Part shown: piece by piece, positions 34,552 to 42,079 of the stretch | How the letters are laid out: each line of letters opens with the position of its first letter | Position numbering within the stretch: position 1 is the stretch's first letter | Source of the DNA: Bacteroidia bacterium | GTDB lineage: Bacteria; Bacteroidota; Bacteroidia; Bacteroidales; Paludibacteraceae | Direction of reading: 5' to 3' | DNA: 64,000 nucleotides | Assembly: GCA_009929375.1 (NCBI GenBank) | Contig: SAAO01000010.1 | Location: forward strand, 1-64,000 | Made by a program: the position numbers and the translations under genes | The notes under the pieces: generated by a model | Told to the model about the DNA's origin: nothing | The model's database searches: none | What the model saw: the letters and a program-made list of their open reading frames with translations, nothing else

Positions 34552-34872
34552 ATGGAAAAACTGTATTATTCCATTTCTGAAGTATCCGAAATTTTAGGAG
34601 TTAGTCAATCGAATCTGCGGTTTTGGGAAAAGGAGTTTAAACAGCTCAAACCCAAACGAAACGCTAAAGGAACGCGTTTTTATACGCAGGATGATATTGA
34701 TGTGCTGAAAAAAATTATGTTTCTGGTAAACGATCAGCGTCTGACTCTCGAAGGTGCAAAGCGGCGTTTAGGCCAGCAACGCGATGTGGTTCAGAAACAG
34801 CAGGCTTTGTCCGACAGACTCAGAAAGATACGTGCTGAATTAAAGGCTCTTGCAGCAGAACTCAATCATTGA
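34552..34872 (+). CDS. MerR-family transcriptional regulator (short)
   Basis: A 106-residue DNA-binding protein. Residues 1-70 are a complete MerR winged HTH: 'YYSISEVSEILGVSQSNLRFW' with 'EKEFKQLKPKRNAKGTRFY' and 'TQDDIDVLKKIMFLV'. A short coiled coil (about 75-104) allows dimerisation, with no ligand-binding domain, so it probably does not sense an inducer directly. It follows mltD by 12 bases and closes the parA operon; the hairpin behind it may be the operon terminator. Targets unknown. Confidence 0.88.
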   Translation: MEKLYYSISEVSEILGVSQSNLRFWEKEFKQLKPKRNAKGTRFYTQDDIDVLKKIMFLVNDQRLTLEGAKRRLGQQRDVVQKQQALSDRLRKIRAELKALAAELNH

Positions 34873-34903
34873 ATACATTTTTGTAATGTTATTTTAATGA
34901 AAA

Positions 34904-34930
34904 GAAAGGAACCTTTCGGGTTCCGTTTCT
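34904..34930 (+). terminator. Probable terminator of the parA operon
   Basis: GGAACC (34908-34913), loop TTTCG, GGTTCC (34919-34924), extended imperfectly by GAAA/TTTC, followed by GTTTCTGTTT. Moderate quality. Confidence 0.55.
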
Positions 34931-35003
34931 GTTTAAAACAGAAAAATATATTTACTCAATCCGGATGACCTCTTATTTTGGCCATTTATATATTAAGATT
35001 ATT

Positions 35004-36065
35004 ATGAACAAAAAAATCATTTCTTTTATTGTCATTGCTTTATTGGTATTCTCGCAATCGCTTTCAGCAAAGGGGAAACCCAAAAATGTTATTTTTATTA
35101 TTGGTGATGGAATGGGGCTTGCTCAGATTCATGCCGGAATGGTTGTGAATGGAAACAAACTCGAAATGGAAGCTTTCCGTCATATCGGATTGGTGAAAAC
35201 ATATTCGAACAGCCATTTTACTACTGATTCGGGTGCCGGTGGCACGGCTCTGGCTTGTGGTGTCAAAACCAATAATGGCATGATAGGCATGGGGCCTGAC
35301 TCTGTAGCTGTGGAGTCGGTTTTGCATTTAGCCGAAAAGAAAAATCTTTCAACCGGCGTGGTTTCGGCCTGTGCGGTAACTCACGCAACTCCTGCAAGTT
35401 TTGTTGCACATCAGATAAACCGAAATATGTATGAAGAAATTGCAGCCGATTTTCTGAATACCGATATTGATGTGTTTATCGGAGGGGGACGAAACAATTT
35501 CGAAAAACGTGTCGATCAGCGCAATCTGTCGGCCGAACTAAAAAACAAAGGTTATAATGTAGCATATTCGGCCAAAGAAGTGAAAGCTGTGAAATCGGGT
35601 AAAGTGGCAGGTTTGCTATACCCTGAACACACTCCGGCTATGCCTGAGCGTGGTGATTATTTGCCTGAAATGTCGATGGCTGCTGTTGATTTGCTGGACG
35701 ATAATAAAAAGGGATTTTTCCTTATGATTGAAGGTTCGCAAATTGACTGGGCAGGACATGATAATGATGGAAACAGAGTGCCACTCGAAGTAATTGATCT
35801 TGATAAAACTATTGGACGCGTACTCGATTATGCACGTCGCAAAGGCAATACACTTGTTATTGTAACAGCCGACCACGAAACAGGAGGTTTGACTTTACCT
35901 GATGGTAATCTGAAAAACAAAACCATAAAACCGGCTTTTAGTACAAAAAATCACTCTGGCGTAATGGTGCCTGTATTTGCTTTCGGACCCGGTGCTGAGG
36001 AGTTTACAGGTTTTATGGAAAATACTGATCTTAAGAAGAAGATTTCCCGTTTGTTGAAACTTTAA
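35004..36065 (+). CDS. Alkaline phosphatase, PhoA-superfamily
   Basis: A 353-residue periplasmic phosphatase after signal-peptide removal (start MNKKIISFIVIALL, cleavage near LSAKG). Metal and catalytic motifs are intact: 'IFIIGDGMGLAQ', the nucleophile loop 'TTDSGAGGTALA' with the catalytic serine, 'MIEGSQIDWAGHDND' with three ligands, and 'VTADHETGG'. It releases phosphate from organic phosphomonoesters. The frame opens at 34965, but the ATG at 35004 gives a proper signal peptide. Single gene between two terminators; no promoter motif or Pho-box recognised. Confidence 0.92.
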   Translation: MNKKIISFIVIALLVFSQSLSAKGKPKNVIFIIGDGMGLAQIHAGMVVNGNKLEMEAFRHIGLVKTYSNSHFTTDSGAGGTALACGVKTNNGMIGMGPDSVAVESVLHLAEKKNLSTGVVSACAVTHATPASFVAHQINRNMYEEIAADFLNTDIDVFIGGGRNNFEKRVDQRNLSAELKNKGYNVAYSAKEVKAVKSGKVAGLLYPEHTPAMPERGDYLPEMSMAAVDLLDDNKKGFFLMIEGSQIDWAGHDNDGNRVPLEVIDLDKTIGRVLDYARRKGNTLVIVTADHETGGLTLPDGNLKNKTIKPAFSTKNHSGVMVPVFAFGPGAEEFTGFMENTDLKKKISRLLKL

Positions 36066-36085
36066 TTCTCATAAATGATATTAGG

Positions 36086-36139
36086 AAACGGTTTTCTGAG
36101 ATTTTCACTAAATGAGAATCCTGAAAACCGTTTTTTTTT
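36086..36139 (+). terminator. Strong terminator after the alkaline phosphatase gene
   Basis: AAACGGTTTTC (36086-36096) pairs with GAAAACCGTTT (36123-36133), then a run of T to 36139. It ends only six bases before the next start codon. Confidence 0.85.
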
Positions 36140-36145
36140 GATTGC

Positions 36146-36460
36146 ATGGCAAATATTGAAAAAGAAAAGCGCACTGTGGCACAAATGGTGCGTATATATT
36201 GTTTTCTGAAACATAAACAATCGCAGGGTTTATGCAGCGAATGCAGCAGTTTGCTGGCTTATTCGCACAAACGGCTCGATGGTTGTAAATTTGGCGACGA
36301 AAAGCCCGCATGCGCCAAATGCAGTGTGCATTGTTATCAACCTGCAATGCGTGAGCAAATACGCGTTGTAATGCGTTTTTCAGGGCCTTTTATGCCCTTT
36401 GTACATCCGATTGAAACAATAGAGCATTATTTGCCTTATCTCTTTAAACAAAAGAAATAA
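36146..36460 (+). CDS. YgbA_NO-domain protein (nitrous-oxide-stimulated promoter family)
   Basis: A 104-residue cytoplasmic cysteine-rich protein. It matches the YgbA_NO family in full: an N-terminal 'EKEKRTVAQMVRIYC', three to four cysteines in 'LCSEC' and 'KPACAKCSVHCYQP', and the C-terminal 'MREQIRVVMRFSGPFMPF'. The cysteine cluster (C-x2-C-x3-H-C) looks able to hold a metal or Fe-S cluster. In enterobacteria ygbA is under NsrR and protects in nitrosative stress; the same here is inference. The start lies directly behind a strong terminator, leaving no room for its own promoter. Confidence 0.85.
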   Translation: MANIEKEKRTVAQMVRIYCFLKHKQSQGLCSECSSLLAYSHKRLDGCKFGDEKPACAKCSVHCYQPAMREQIRVVMRFSGPFMPFVHPIETIEHYLPYLFKQKK

Positions 36461-36463
36461 AGA

Positions 36464-36973
36464 CTATTTTTTTGCGGGTAGTTTTTTGCTGCCGTTGAGT
36501 GAAAGGTATTTTACATTTTCGATGACAGCAAGGGCAGTCCTTGTTGCACCTGTGTATGCATCAGGTTTTATTGCGCCCGCCTTTTGTATCCGTTTTCCAT
36601 TCCATGAATTGAAGAATCCCTGATCAGTAAGCATTTGTATGTACGATGGGGTTTCGTAATGTGATAGCAGAGCGACTTTTTTGATTATAAAGTTTTTATC
36701 GGTAATAATCATTACGGGTGTGGCATTATTGTATCCGATAATCTGATTACAATACTCGCGGCTTGTCATTGCATAACCTATGGTTTTTTGTTTTACATCA
36801 AGTACTTTGTACCAATAATCATTAATCTCCTCTACTTTTATTGCTGTGGGGAATACTTCATTTACAACTTCTTTGTTTGATACCTGGTGCAGAACCATGC
36901 GATTCCGGCGTCCCTGCGCAGTCGACAGTACTGTGATGAATAATAACAACAGGATAAGTTCAGATTTTTTCAT
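36464..36973 (-). CDS. Secreted FMN-binding-domain protein
   Basis: A 169-residue exported protein: signal peptide to about residue 20 (LSTAQG), no lipobox. The second half has an FMN-binding domain ('IGYNNATPVMIITDKNFIIKKVALL', then 'WNGKRIQKAGAIKPDAYTGATRTA'). T144, last residue of the TGAT motif, is the expected covalent attachment site for FMN, transferred by ApbE. Such proteins carry electrons across the envelope. The stop lies three bases from that of the convergent ygbA-type gene. It follows the DUF4270 gene by 92 bases but the terminator at 36987-37031 separates them. Confidence 0.78.
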   Translation of the reverse strand: MKKSELILLLLFITVLSTAQGRRNRMVLHQVSNKEVVNEVFPTAIKVEEINDYWYKVLDVKQKTIGYAMTSREYCNQIIGYNNATPVMIITDKNFIIKKVALLSHYETPSYIQMLTDQGFFNSWNGKRIQKAGAIKPDAYTGATRTALAVIENVKYLSLNGSKKLPAKK

Positions 36974-36986
36974 TTTTTTTGATCAG

Positions 36987-37031
36987 ATGAAAAACGGTTC
37001 GAACTGGTTCTGATACAGTCCGAACCGTTTT
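36987..37031 (-). terminator. Terminator of the DUF4270 gene
   Basis: Long hairpin: AAAACGGTTCG (36991-37001) with CGAACCGTTTT (37021-37031) and inner ACTG/CAGT pairing; TTTTTCATC follows on the minus strand. It lies 35 bases past the DUF4270 stop. Confidence 0.75.
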
Positions 37032-37065
37032 AAGGTTTATACGAAATATAAGCTAAATTTTGTCG

Positions 37066-38475
37066 TCAGAATCCACTGTACACCATTTTCAGTTTCATGC
37101 GTTTCTCAGGATCAGGATGTGAGCCAGAATAAATTTTAGTGGTACTCATTGTGTTCTGATGTTTTATTTCAATAATACTATTGCTGCCGTTGTAAGTTAA
37201 CGAAACGGGAACAAGTATCATTTCAATATCTCCGGTAATGTTCGGATTATTTTTGAATTTAGTTGAAATGAGCTTCGCCATATCGAAGCTATAATAAAAA
37301 TTATACTTACTGGTGTCATCTTCATCGAGTTCGTATGATACAGAAGCTACAATGGCAGTGGTATCGGTTGGCAAAAGTCTTTTTCTGAAAAACTCTTCGT
37401 ATTTCGATTTCTCAACCAGCAACAGATTTTTTGCCAAAGGCTGAGCAAGAGTGGTGTCTTTTACATCTGTCGCATCAATCCGCAGGGTTGCGCTGTTAAT
37501 TATAAGTTTGCGGCCCGGCGTACTTATACTGTTTTTAATCTGCTCAAGCGGAATTTTTATTTTTGTATAAATGTTAGCCGGCGACGAAATCAGATTGATT
37601 TCAGGTTTGTTGTCGTAATATGATTTTACTTCGGCTTTCTTTGGTTGCTGAAAACGGTTTACCTGACGAACTTCAGGGCTTGCCGAGTAGTTTACATATG
37701 TTTTTACTACAGTGGGAACGGTATCGCCCGGCGCAAAATATTTATAGCTGAAATAATAACGCATTACGATACTTCGTACGTAAATCATACTGGCCGAACC
37801 AAAATCGGTCGTAATGTACATCCCGTTAAATAGTTTGTGAAATTTCGTCACGTTATTTTCAGTGTCCGACTCGTTGTCGTTGAAAACACGGGGTAACATA
37901 TTGTCCGAAAAGCGTTTCACAAAGTCGGAACTAAGATTAAAGGCGATAGCAGTAGTGTCGCTACGTGGAATTACAGCATCTTTAGCTGTGAAAATTCGAG
38001 AACCAAGCAGCACTTTGTTAGCAGGATCGACATAATCGTCGGGTTTGATATTGCTTGAATATGCCTGGCTGTAGTTGAAAATATTACCACGATTCATTTC
38101 GTACACATTTACCTGCATAGGTGAATACTTATCACCAAACCACGAGTAATAATACATGAAAAGTTTTATTGAGTCACCTTTTGATCCGGCGGGATATTCA
38201 AAATCCACAGGAGGCATAAATTGTGCAAATATGTCGGCGTAAGTGGTACCCGTGTTCGATATATTGTCCACAAACGTACCCAAAAGGAATGAGTCGGGGC
38301 GCGAATAAATTGACTCTACCCAATAGTTTTCGCTGGTAAGGTCAAACGATCTGGCATCAACTATGATAGTATCGCCCGGAAGCTGTATGCCTGCTCCTAT
38401 GTCGGTAATGTCATCGTTGCATGAAACTGCCAAAACGGACAGAAGAGTAACAATAAAAAACGATTTAAATTTCAT
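37066..38475 (-). CDS. DUF4270-family lipoprotein
   Basis: A 469-residue exported lipoprotein with lipobox AVSC near residue 19, then 'DDITDIGAGIQLPGDTI', the usual start of DUF4270 proteins. The rest is strand-rich with repeated 'LFMYYYSWFG' and 'ATLRIDATDV' type beta segments and no catalytic motif that I can recognise. Function unknown; known only as a conserved Bacteroidota outer-surface family. In this order it commonly sits with the GT5-type gene and divergent panC. It follows the GT5 gene by 162 bases, with a palindromic promoter region between. Confidence 0.8.
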   Translation of the reverse strand: MKFKSFFIVTLLSVLAVSCNDDITDIGAGIQLPGDTIIVDARSFDLTSENYWVESIYSRPDSFLLGTFVDNISNTGTTYADIFAQFMPPVDFEYPAGSKGDSIKLFMYYYSWFGDKYSPMQVNVYEMNRGNIFNYSQAYSSNIKPDDYVDPANKVLLGSRIFTAKDAVIPRSDTTAIAFNLSSDFVKRFSDNMLPRVFNDNESDTENNVTKFHKLFNGMYITTDFGSASMIYVRSIVMRYYFSYKYFAPGDTVPTVVKTYVNYSASPEVRQVNRFQQPKKAEVKSYYDNKPEINLISSPANIYTKIKIPLEQIKNSISTPGRKLIINSATLRIDATDVKDTTLAQPLAKNLLLVEKSKYEEFFRKRLLPTDTTAIVASVSYELDEDDTSKYNFYYSFDMAKLISTKFKNNPNITGDIEMILVPVSLTYNGSNSIIEIKHQNTMSTTKIYSGSHPDPEKRMKLKMVYSGF

Positions 38476-38532
38476 GAAAGTTATATGTTTATGAAATCAG
38501 TATGGCAAATAATGTACGACAAGCCAAAGTAT

Positions 38533-38553
38533 TACTTTTGTGCTTCAAAAGTA
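38533..38553. promoter_or_regulatory. Back-to-back -7 elements forming a palindrome
   Basis: TACTTTTG, five bases, CAAAAGTA: a perfect 8+5+8 palindrome. The minus-strand copy (38546-38553) is a TAnnTTTG -7 element 71 bases before the DUF4270 start; the plus copy faces into the GT5 gene and has no known purpose. Confidence 0.5.
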
Positions 38554-38638
38554 GGTCGTTTTTGTCTTGTTAATGCTGTTTGGAATGAAATAATTTGTTT
38601 TTTTAAGAAGAATTTTGATATCCTCTGATTGTAACGAA

Positions 38639-39451
38639 TTACATCAGGCTGTCATAGAATCTGACATAATCATCGGCATAATCCTCAGGATCCTGAAATT
38701 CAAGGAATTTTGAGTTGTTTTCGCCAATATATTTCAACACTTCACTGTTTATGTTTTTGCTCGATTGAACGACTCCGTCCGAGAAATCAATCGCAAACCT
38801 GGTAAGTGCAGCGAAATCAAGTTCTTTACCTTTGATTTTTTGTACATCCTCATCTTCAATGCCTTCGAGGCGCAGATTTTCGGCAAAACTGGGTCGGAAT
38901 GGCTTTTTAAATTCATCGTCGAAAACAGAATATACTACTTTCGAATTTTTAAAAAACGGATCCTGATTATATGCTTTTTTGATATAAAGTGGTGCAAGAG
39001 CAGTCATCCATCCTTCACAGTGAATAATATCCGGTGTCCAGCGGAGTTTTTTCACTGTTTCCATTACACCACGTATAAAGAAAATTGTACGTTCGTCGTT
39101 GTCATCGTATTCTTCTCCGTTATCATCGGCTACAGTATTTTTTCGATGAAAATAGTCTTCGTTGTCGATAAAATAAACCTGCATGCGTGCAGCCTGAATA
39201 GAAGCTACTTTGATAATGAGCGGATGGTCGGTGTCGTCGATAATAAGATTCATTCCCGAGAGGCGAATCACTTCGTGCAGTTGATTGCGTCTTTCGTTTA
39301 CAGCTCCGAATTTTGGCATGAAAGTGCGGGTTTCACGACCTCTGTCCTGAACAGCCTGAGGTAAAAAACGACCCATGTTTGCGATTTCCGATTCCGGTAA
39401 GTAAGGGAAAATTTCCTGTGAGATATAAAGAACTTTGTTAGCTTTTTTCAT
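38639..39451 (-). CDS. Short glycogen/starch synthase-like protein (GT5 N-terminal half)
   Basis: A 270-residue cytoplasmic protein that matches only the N-terminal Rossmann half of GT5 glycogen/starch synthases: 'VLYISQEIFPYLPESEIANM' resembles the start of GlgA, and 'IIHCEGWMTALAPLYIK' resembles the HxHDW-type block with the histidine-Asp replaced. The KxGG substrate motif is not seen, and the whole C-terminal half with the sugar-nucleotide site is missing. It cannot be a conventional synthase; a regulatory or divergent role is inferred. Annotated widely in Bacteroidales at this place, so the truncation is old. Divergent from panC, with its own -7 element. Confidence 0.78.
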   Translation of the reverse strand: MKKANKVLYISQEIFPYLPESEIANMGRFLPQAVQDRGRETRTFMPKFGAVNERRNQLHEVIRLSGMNLIIDDTDHPLIIKVASIQAARMQVYFIDNEDYFHRKNTVADDNGEEYDDNDERTIFFIRGVMETVKKLRWTPDIIHCEGWMTALAPLYIKKAYNQDPFFKNSKVVYSVFDDEFKKPFRPSFAENLRLEGIEDEDVQKIKGKELDFAALTRFAIDFSDGVVQSSKNINSEVLKYIGENNSKFLEFQDPEDYADDYVRFYDSLM

Positions 39452-39491
39452 GCTTTTATACGGGGACCAATAAAAATTTCAAATCAGTATG

Positions 39492-39499
39492 CAAAGATA
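39492..39499 (-). promoter_or_regulatory. -7 element of the GT5-type gene
   Basis: Minus-strand TATCTTTG, a perfect TAnnTTTG match, 41 bases before the start codon. Confidence 0.7.
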
Positions 39500-39758
39500 T
39501 ATAAAAAAAATCGGATATACACAAGTTTTATCAGTTTTTTGTTAAGTGGCTTGTTTTACGGTGTTGATATACAGTGTTATATGAGTTGTGTAGATGGCGC
39601 GCTATATTATCTTATGTCTTTATTGTTGATTATATAAACGTCTGAAATCTTATATGTTAAGTGTTTAATGTGTATGTAATCAATACTTTAATCTGAGATG
39701 CTGAATTGTATTATATGTTTTTAAGAGGGCTCAAAGTTTATTTCCGAATAAGTTTTCG

Positions 39759-39766
39759 TACTTTTG
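39759..39766 (+). promoter_or_regulatory. -7 element of the panC-panD operon
   Basis: TACTTTTG followed by CAC, a perfect TAnnTTTG match, about 155 bases before the panC ATG. Confidence 0.7.
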
Positions 39767-39839
39767 CACTCAATTTTTTAAAATCAGATTTTGCACATGC
39801 AATGTATATTTATACTGTTGTGTGATTGCCTGGAGATTT

Positions 39840-39911
39840 ATGAAAAAACAATACAAAAGATTTACTGTTTTATCAGTAGATATTTTGTATGACAATTGTC
39901 AAAAAAAATAA
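39840..39911 (+). CDS. Possible leader peptide upstream of panC
   Basis: A 23-codon open frame starting MKKQYKRFTVL. It has GGAG a few bases before its ATG, an unusually good ribosome-binding site for this organism, and its stop ends 10 bases before the panC ATG. It could couple translation to panC or be chance; no attenuator structure is evident. Confidence 0.25.
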   Translation: MKKQYKRFTVLSVDILYDNCQKK

Positions 39912-39921
39912 TTTAAAGCGC

Positions 39922-40767
39922 ATGAAAATAATTTCGGACCCCCGAAAGCTTCAGACTGAAATTGAAAATTTCAGAAAATCAGGCCTTAAAATTGGTTTTG
40001 TGCCTACCATGGGTGCATTGCACAGAGGTCATATAACCCTTGTAGAAAACTCTGTACGCGAGAATGATGTGACTGTAGTCAGCATTTTTGTGAATCCGAC
40101 TCAGTTTAATAATGCCGACGATTTGAAAAAATATCCCCGCGATTTAAACAAAGATGCAGAACTGCTCAGCAATGCCGGTTGCAACCTTGTTTTTGCTCCC
40201 GAACCTGCTGATATTTACTCGGATAACGAACTCAATGAACGTTTTTCTTTCGACTTCGAAGGTCTCGATAAAGTGATGGAAGGAAAATTTCGTCCCGGAC
40301 ATTTCAATGGCGTTGTACAAATTGTAAGCAAACTTTTCACGCTTGTAGAGCCCCACAAAGCATATTTTGGAGAAAAGGATTTTCAGCAGCTGGCCATTAT
40401 TCATCTTATGGTTCGTAAGATGGGCTTCAGCGTTGAAATTGTTGACTGTAAAATTGTAAGGGAAGAGAGCGGACTTGCTTTGAGCAGTCGTAACGAGAGA
40501 TTGACTGCTGAACAAAAGGTGCAGGCTGCCCGCATTTCGGCAATTCTTTTTGAAAGTGTGAAGCTTGCCAAAACCAAAACGCCTGAAGAACTGCATTTAT
40601 GGGTGCTCTTGCAGCTCGAAAAAGCACCGGGTTTGAAGGCTGAGTATTTCGAAATCGCAAATTCAGTGACACTTCAGACCCTCAAAAGCTGGGACGAACC
40701 TGCTGTGGGTTGTGTGGCTGTATTCTGTGGCGATGTGCGACTTATCGACAACGTCAGATATAATTAA
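39922..40767 (+). CDS. panC: Pantothenate synthetase
   Basis: A 281-residue cytoplasmic enzyme joining pantoate and beta-alanine with ATP. All signatures are present: 'VPTMGALHRGHITLV' with the HxGH nucleotide site, 'VSIFVNPTQFN', 'EGKFRPGHFNGVVQIVSKLF', 'YFGEKDFQQLAII' and 'SSRNERL' (the KMSKS-like loop). The frame opens at 39889, but the family N-terminus is MKIISDPRKLQ, so I use the ATG at 39922. It is followed by panD 35 bases later, so the operon supplies both beta-alanine and its ligation to make pantothenate for CoA. Confidence 0.95.
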   Translation: MKIISDPRKLQTEIENFRKSGLKIGFVPTMGALHRGHITLVENSVRENDVTVVSIFVNPTQFNNADDLKKYPRDLNKDAELLSNAGCNLVFAPEPADIYSDNELNERFSFDFEGLDKVMEGKFRPGHFNGVVQIVSKLFTLVEPHKAYFGEKDFQQLAIIHLMVRKMGFSVEIVDCKIVREESGLALSSRNERLTAEQKVQAARISAILFESVKLAKTKTPEELHLWVLLQLEKAPGLKAEYFEIANSVTLQTLKSWDEPAVGCVAVFCGDVRLIDNVRYN

Positions 40768-40802
40768 TTCAAAAAAAAGAAAACAATCAAAACTAAAATA
40801 CA

Positions 40803-41153
40803 ATGTTAGTAACCGTTGTAAAATCCAAAATCCATCGCGTAACCGTTACCGAGGCTAATCTTAATTATATCGGAAGCATTACGATTGATATGGATTTGAT
40901 GGATGCTGCCAATATCATTGCAAACGAGAAGGTATCTATCGTGAACAATAACAATGGTGCACGATTCGAAACTTATGTAATACCCGGTGAACGTGCCTCG
41001 GGTGTTATTTGTCTCAATGGAGCTGCTGCACGATTGGTTCAGCCCGGAGATGTGATCATTATTATGTCGTTCGGAATGATGGAAATGGAAGAAGCCCGCA
41101 ACTTTAAACCGGCTGTGGTTTTTCCTGATACTGCTACCAATAAGTTGGTGTAA
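40803..41153 (+). CDS. panD: Aspartate 1-decarboxylase proenzyme
   Basis: A 116-residue pyruvoyl enzyme making beta-alanine from aspartate. The self-cleavage site is at Gly24-Ser25 (NYIGSITID), where serine becomes the pyruvoyl group. '[21 protein letters not shown]' and '[10 protein letters not shown]' are the other family blocks. Lys9 and Tyr-containing 'FETYVIPG' line the active site. Length is typical. Directly downstream of panC. Confidence 0.95.
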   Translation: MLVTVVKSKIHRVTVTEANLNYIGSITIDMDLMDAANIIANEKVSIVNNNNGARFETYVIPGERASGVICLNGAAARLVQPGDVIIIMSFGMMEMEEARNFKPAVVFPDTATNKLV

Positions 41154-41218
41154 GCTTTTACCATTATTGGGCGCATAATACGTGTTTGCTGTGACCCACT
41201 TTGTTGTTTTTTTGCCGA

Positions 41219-41262
41219 AATGACTTTTGACTTTCGTCTTTTGTCTTTCAACTTTTGTCTCA
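41219..41262 (+). repeat. GACTTTYG/GTCTTTTG phrase repeat before hisH
   Basis: Four to five near-repeats of a 7-8 base word, for example GACTTTTGACTTTCGTC then TTTTGTCTTTCAACTTTTG, ending 8 bases before the hisH ATG. The same words occur, inverted, at 60455-60478 in another spacer. Confidence 0.55.
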
Positions 41263-41269
41263 ATAAAAA

Positions 41270-41857
41270 ATGAAAGTAGTAATTATAAAATACAATGCAG
41301 GGAATATTCGTTCGGTGCTTTTTGCGCTCGAAAGGATAGGAGTCGAAGCTGTAGTGACCGACGATCACGACGAAATACGTTCTGCCGATCGCGTTATTTT
41401 TCCCGGAGTGGGCGAAGCTTCGTCGGCAATGAAATATCTGAAGGAAAAAGGGCTCGATAAACTTATCGCGTCACTCACACAACCTGTGTTGGGAATTTGT
41501 TTGGGCATGCAGTTGATGTGTTCTTTCTCGGAAGAAAACAATACTGAATGTCTTGGTATTTTTGCAGAAAAAGTGAAGCGTTTTCCTGATAATGCAGGTT
41601 TGAAAGTGCCGCAGATTGGTTGGAACAATGTAACACAGCTTCGTACAAAACTTTTCGATAGCGTTCCGGACAATGCGTATATGTATTTTGTACATGGCTA
41701 TTATGTGGAAGATTGCGAAAATGCCATTGCACGCACCGATTATGCTGGAGTATACAGTTCGGCACTTCACAAGGATAATTTTTATGCTGTCCAGTTTCAC
41801 CCCGAAAAATCAGGCGAAGCAGGACAGAAAATACTGGAAAACTTTATACAAATGTGA
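41270..41857 (+). CDS. hisH: Imidazole glycerol phosphate synthase, glutamine amidotransferase subunit
   Basis: A 195-residue class-I glutamine amidotransferase. The catalytic triad is readable: Cys77 in GICLGMQL, His177 and Glu179 in 'FHPEKSG'. 'YNAGNIRSVLFALER' and 'PGVGEASSAM' are family blocks that separate HisH from other amidotransferases. It gives ammonia to HisF in histidine synthesis. Unusually no other his gene is nearby: the neighbours are panD (116 bases away) and tgt. The stop codon opens straight into the TGATG repeat. If hisHAFI exists elsewhere, this could be a second copy. Confidence 0.9.
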   Translation: MKVVIIKYNAGNIRSVLFALERIGVEAVVTDDHDEIRSADRVIFPGVGEASSAMKYLKEKGLDKLIASLTQPVLGICLGMQLMCSFSEENNTECLGIFAEKVKRFPDNAGLKVPQIGWNNVTQLRTKLFDSVPDNAYMYFVHGYYVEDCENAIARTDYAGVYSSALHKDNFYAVQFHPEKSGEAGQKILENFIQM

Positions 41858-42078
41858 TGATGTGATGATGAGTTGATGTGTTGATGTGATAATATGATGA
41901 TGTGATGATTCGATTATCTCTTACAAAACAAATATCTTATCAATCAATTACTAAACTGATCAACCAATCAACTAATCAACCATTTATCCAATCAACTAAT
42001 TGACTAATCACCTTATCATCTTATCGCCTCATTACCACATCATCACATCAACACATCACCCCATTATCACATCAATAA
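41855..42078 (+). repeat. Imperfect TGATG repeat region with inverted arms between hisH and tgt
   Basis: Left arm (about 41855-41915) is built of TGATGTG/TGATGATG words; right arm (about 42020-42075) of the complementary words; the middle (41930-42010) of CAATCAACTAATCAAC words. TGATGTGTTGATGTGAT (41874-41890) occurs as its exact complement at 42042-42058. CAATTAGTTGATTGG is present in inverted form at 41988-42002 and in direct form at 62083-62097. It fills the whole spacer, from the hisH stop to two bases before the tgt start. Confidence 0.7.
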
Positions 42079-42079
42079 A

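Larger units (their letters stand above)
39452..39921 (+). other. 470-base divergent spacer between the GT5-type gene and panC
   Basis: AT-rich. It holds the minus-strand -7 element at 39492-39499, the plus-strand -7 element at 39759-39766, and a 155-base panC leader with a small open frame at 39840-39911. Nothing recognised in 39500-39750. Confidence 0.5.

Noticed and set aside
41855..42078. CRISPR array
   Set aside because: Repeat words are too short and irregular, there are no unique spacers of constant length, and no cas genes are near.
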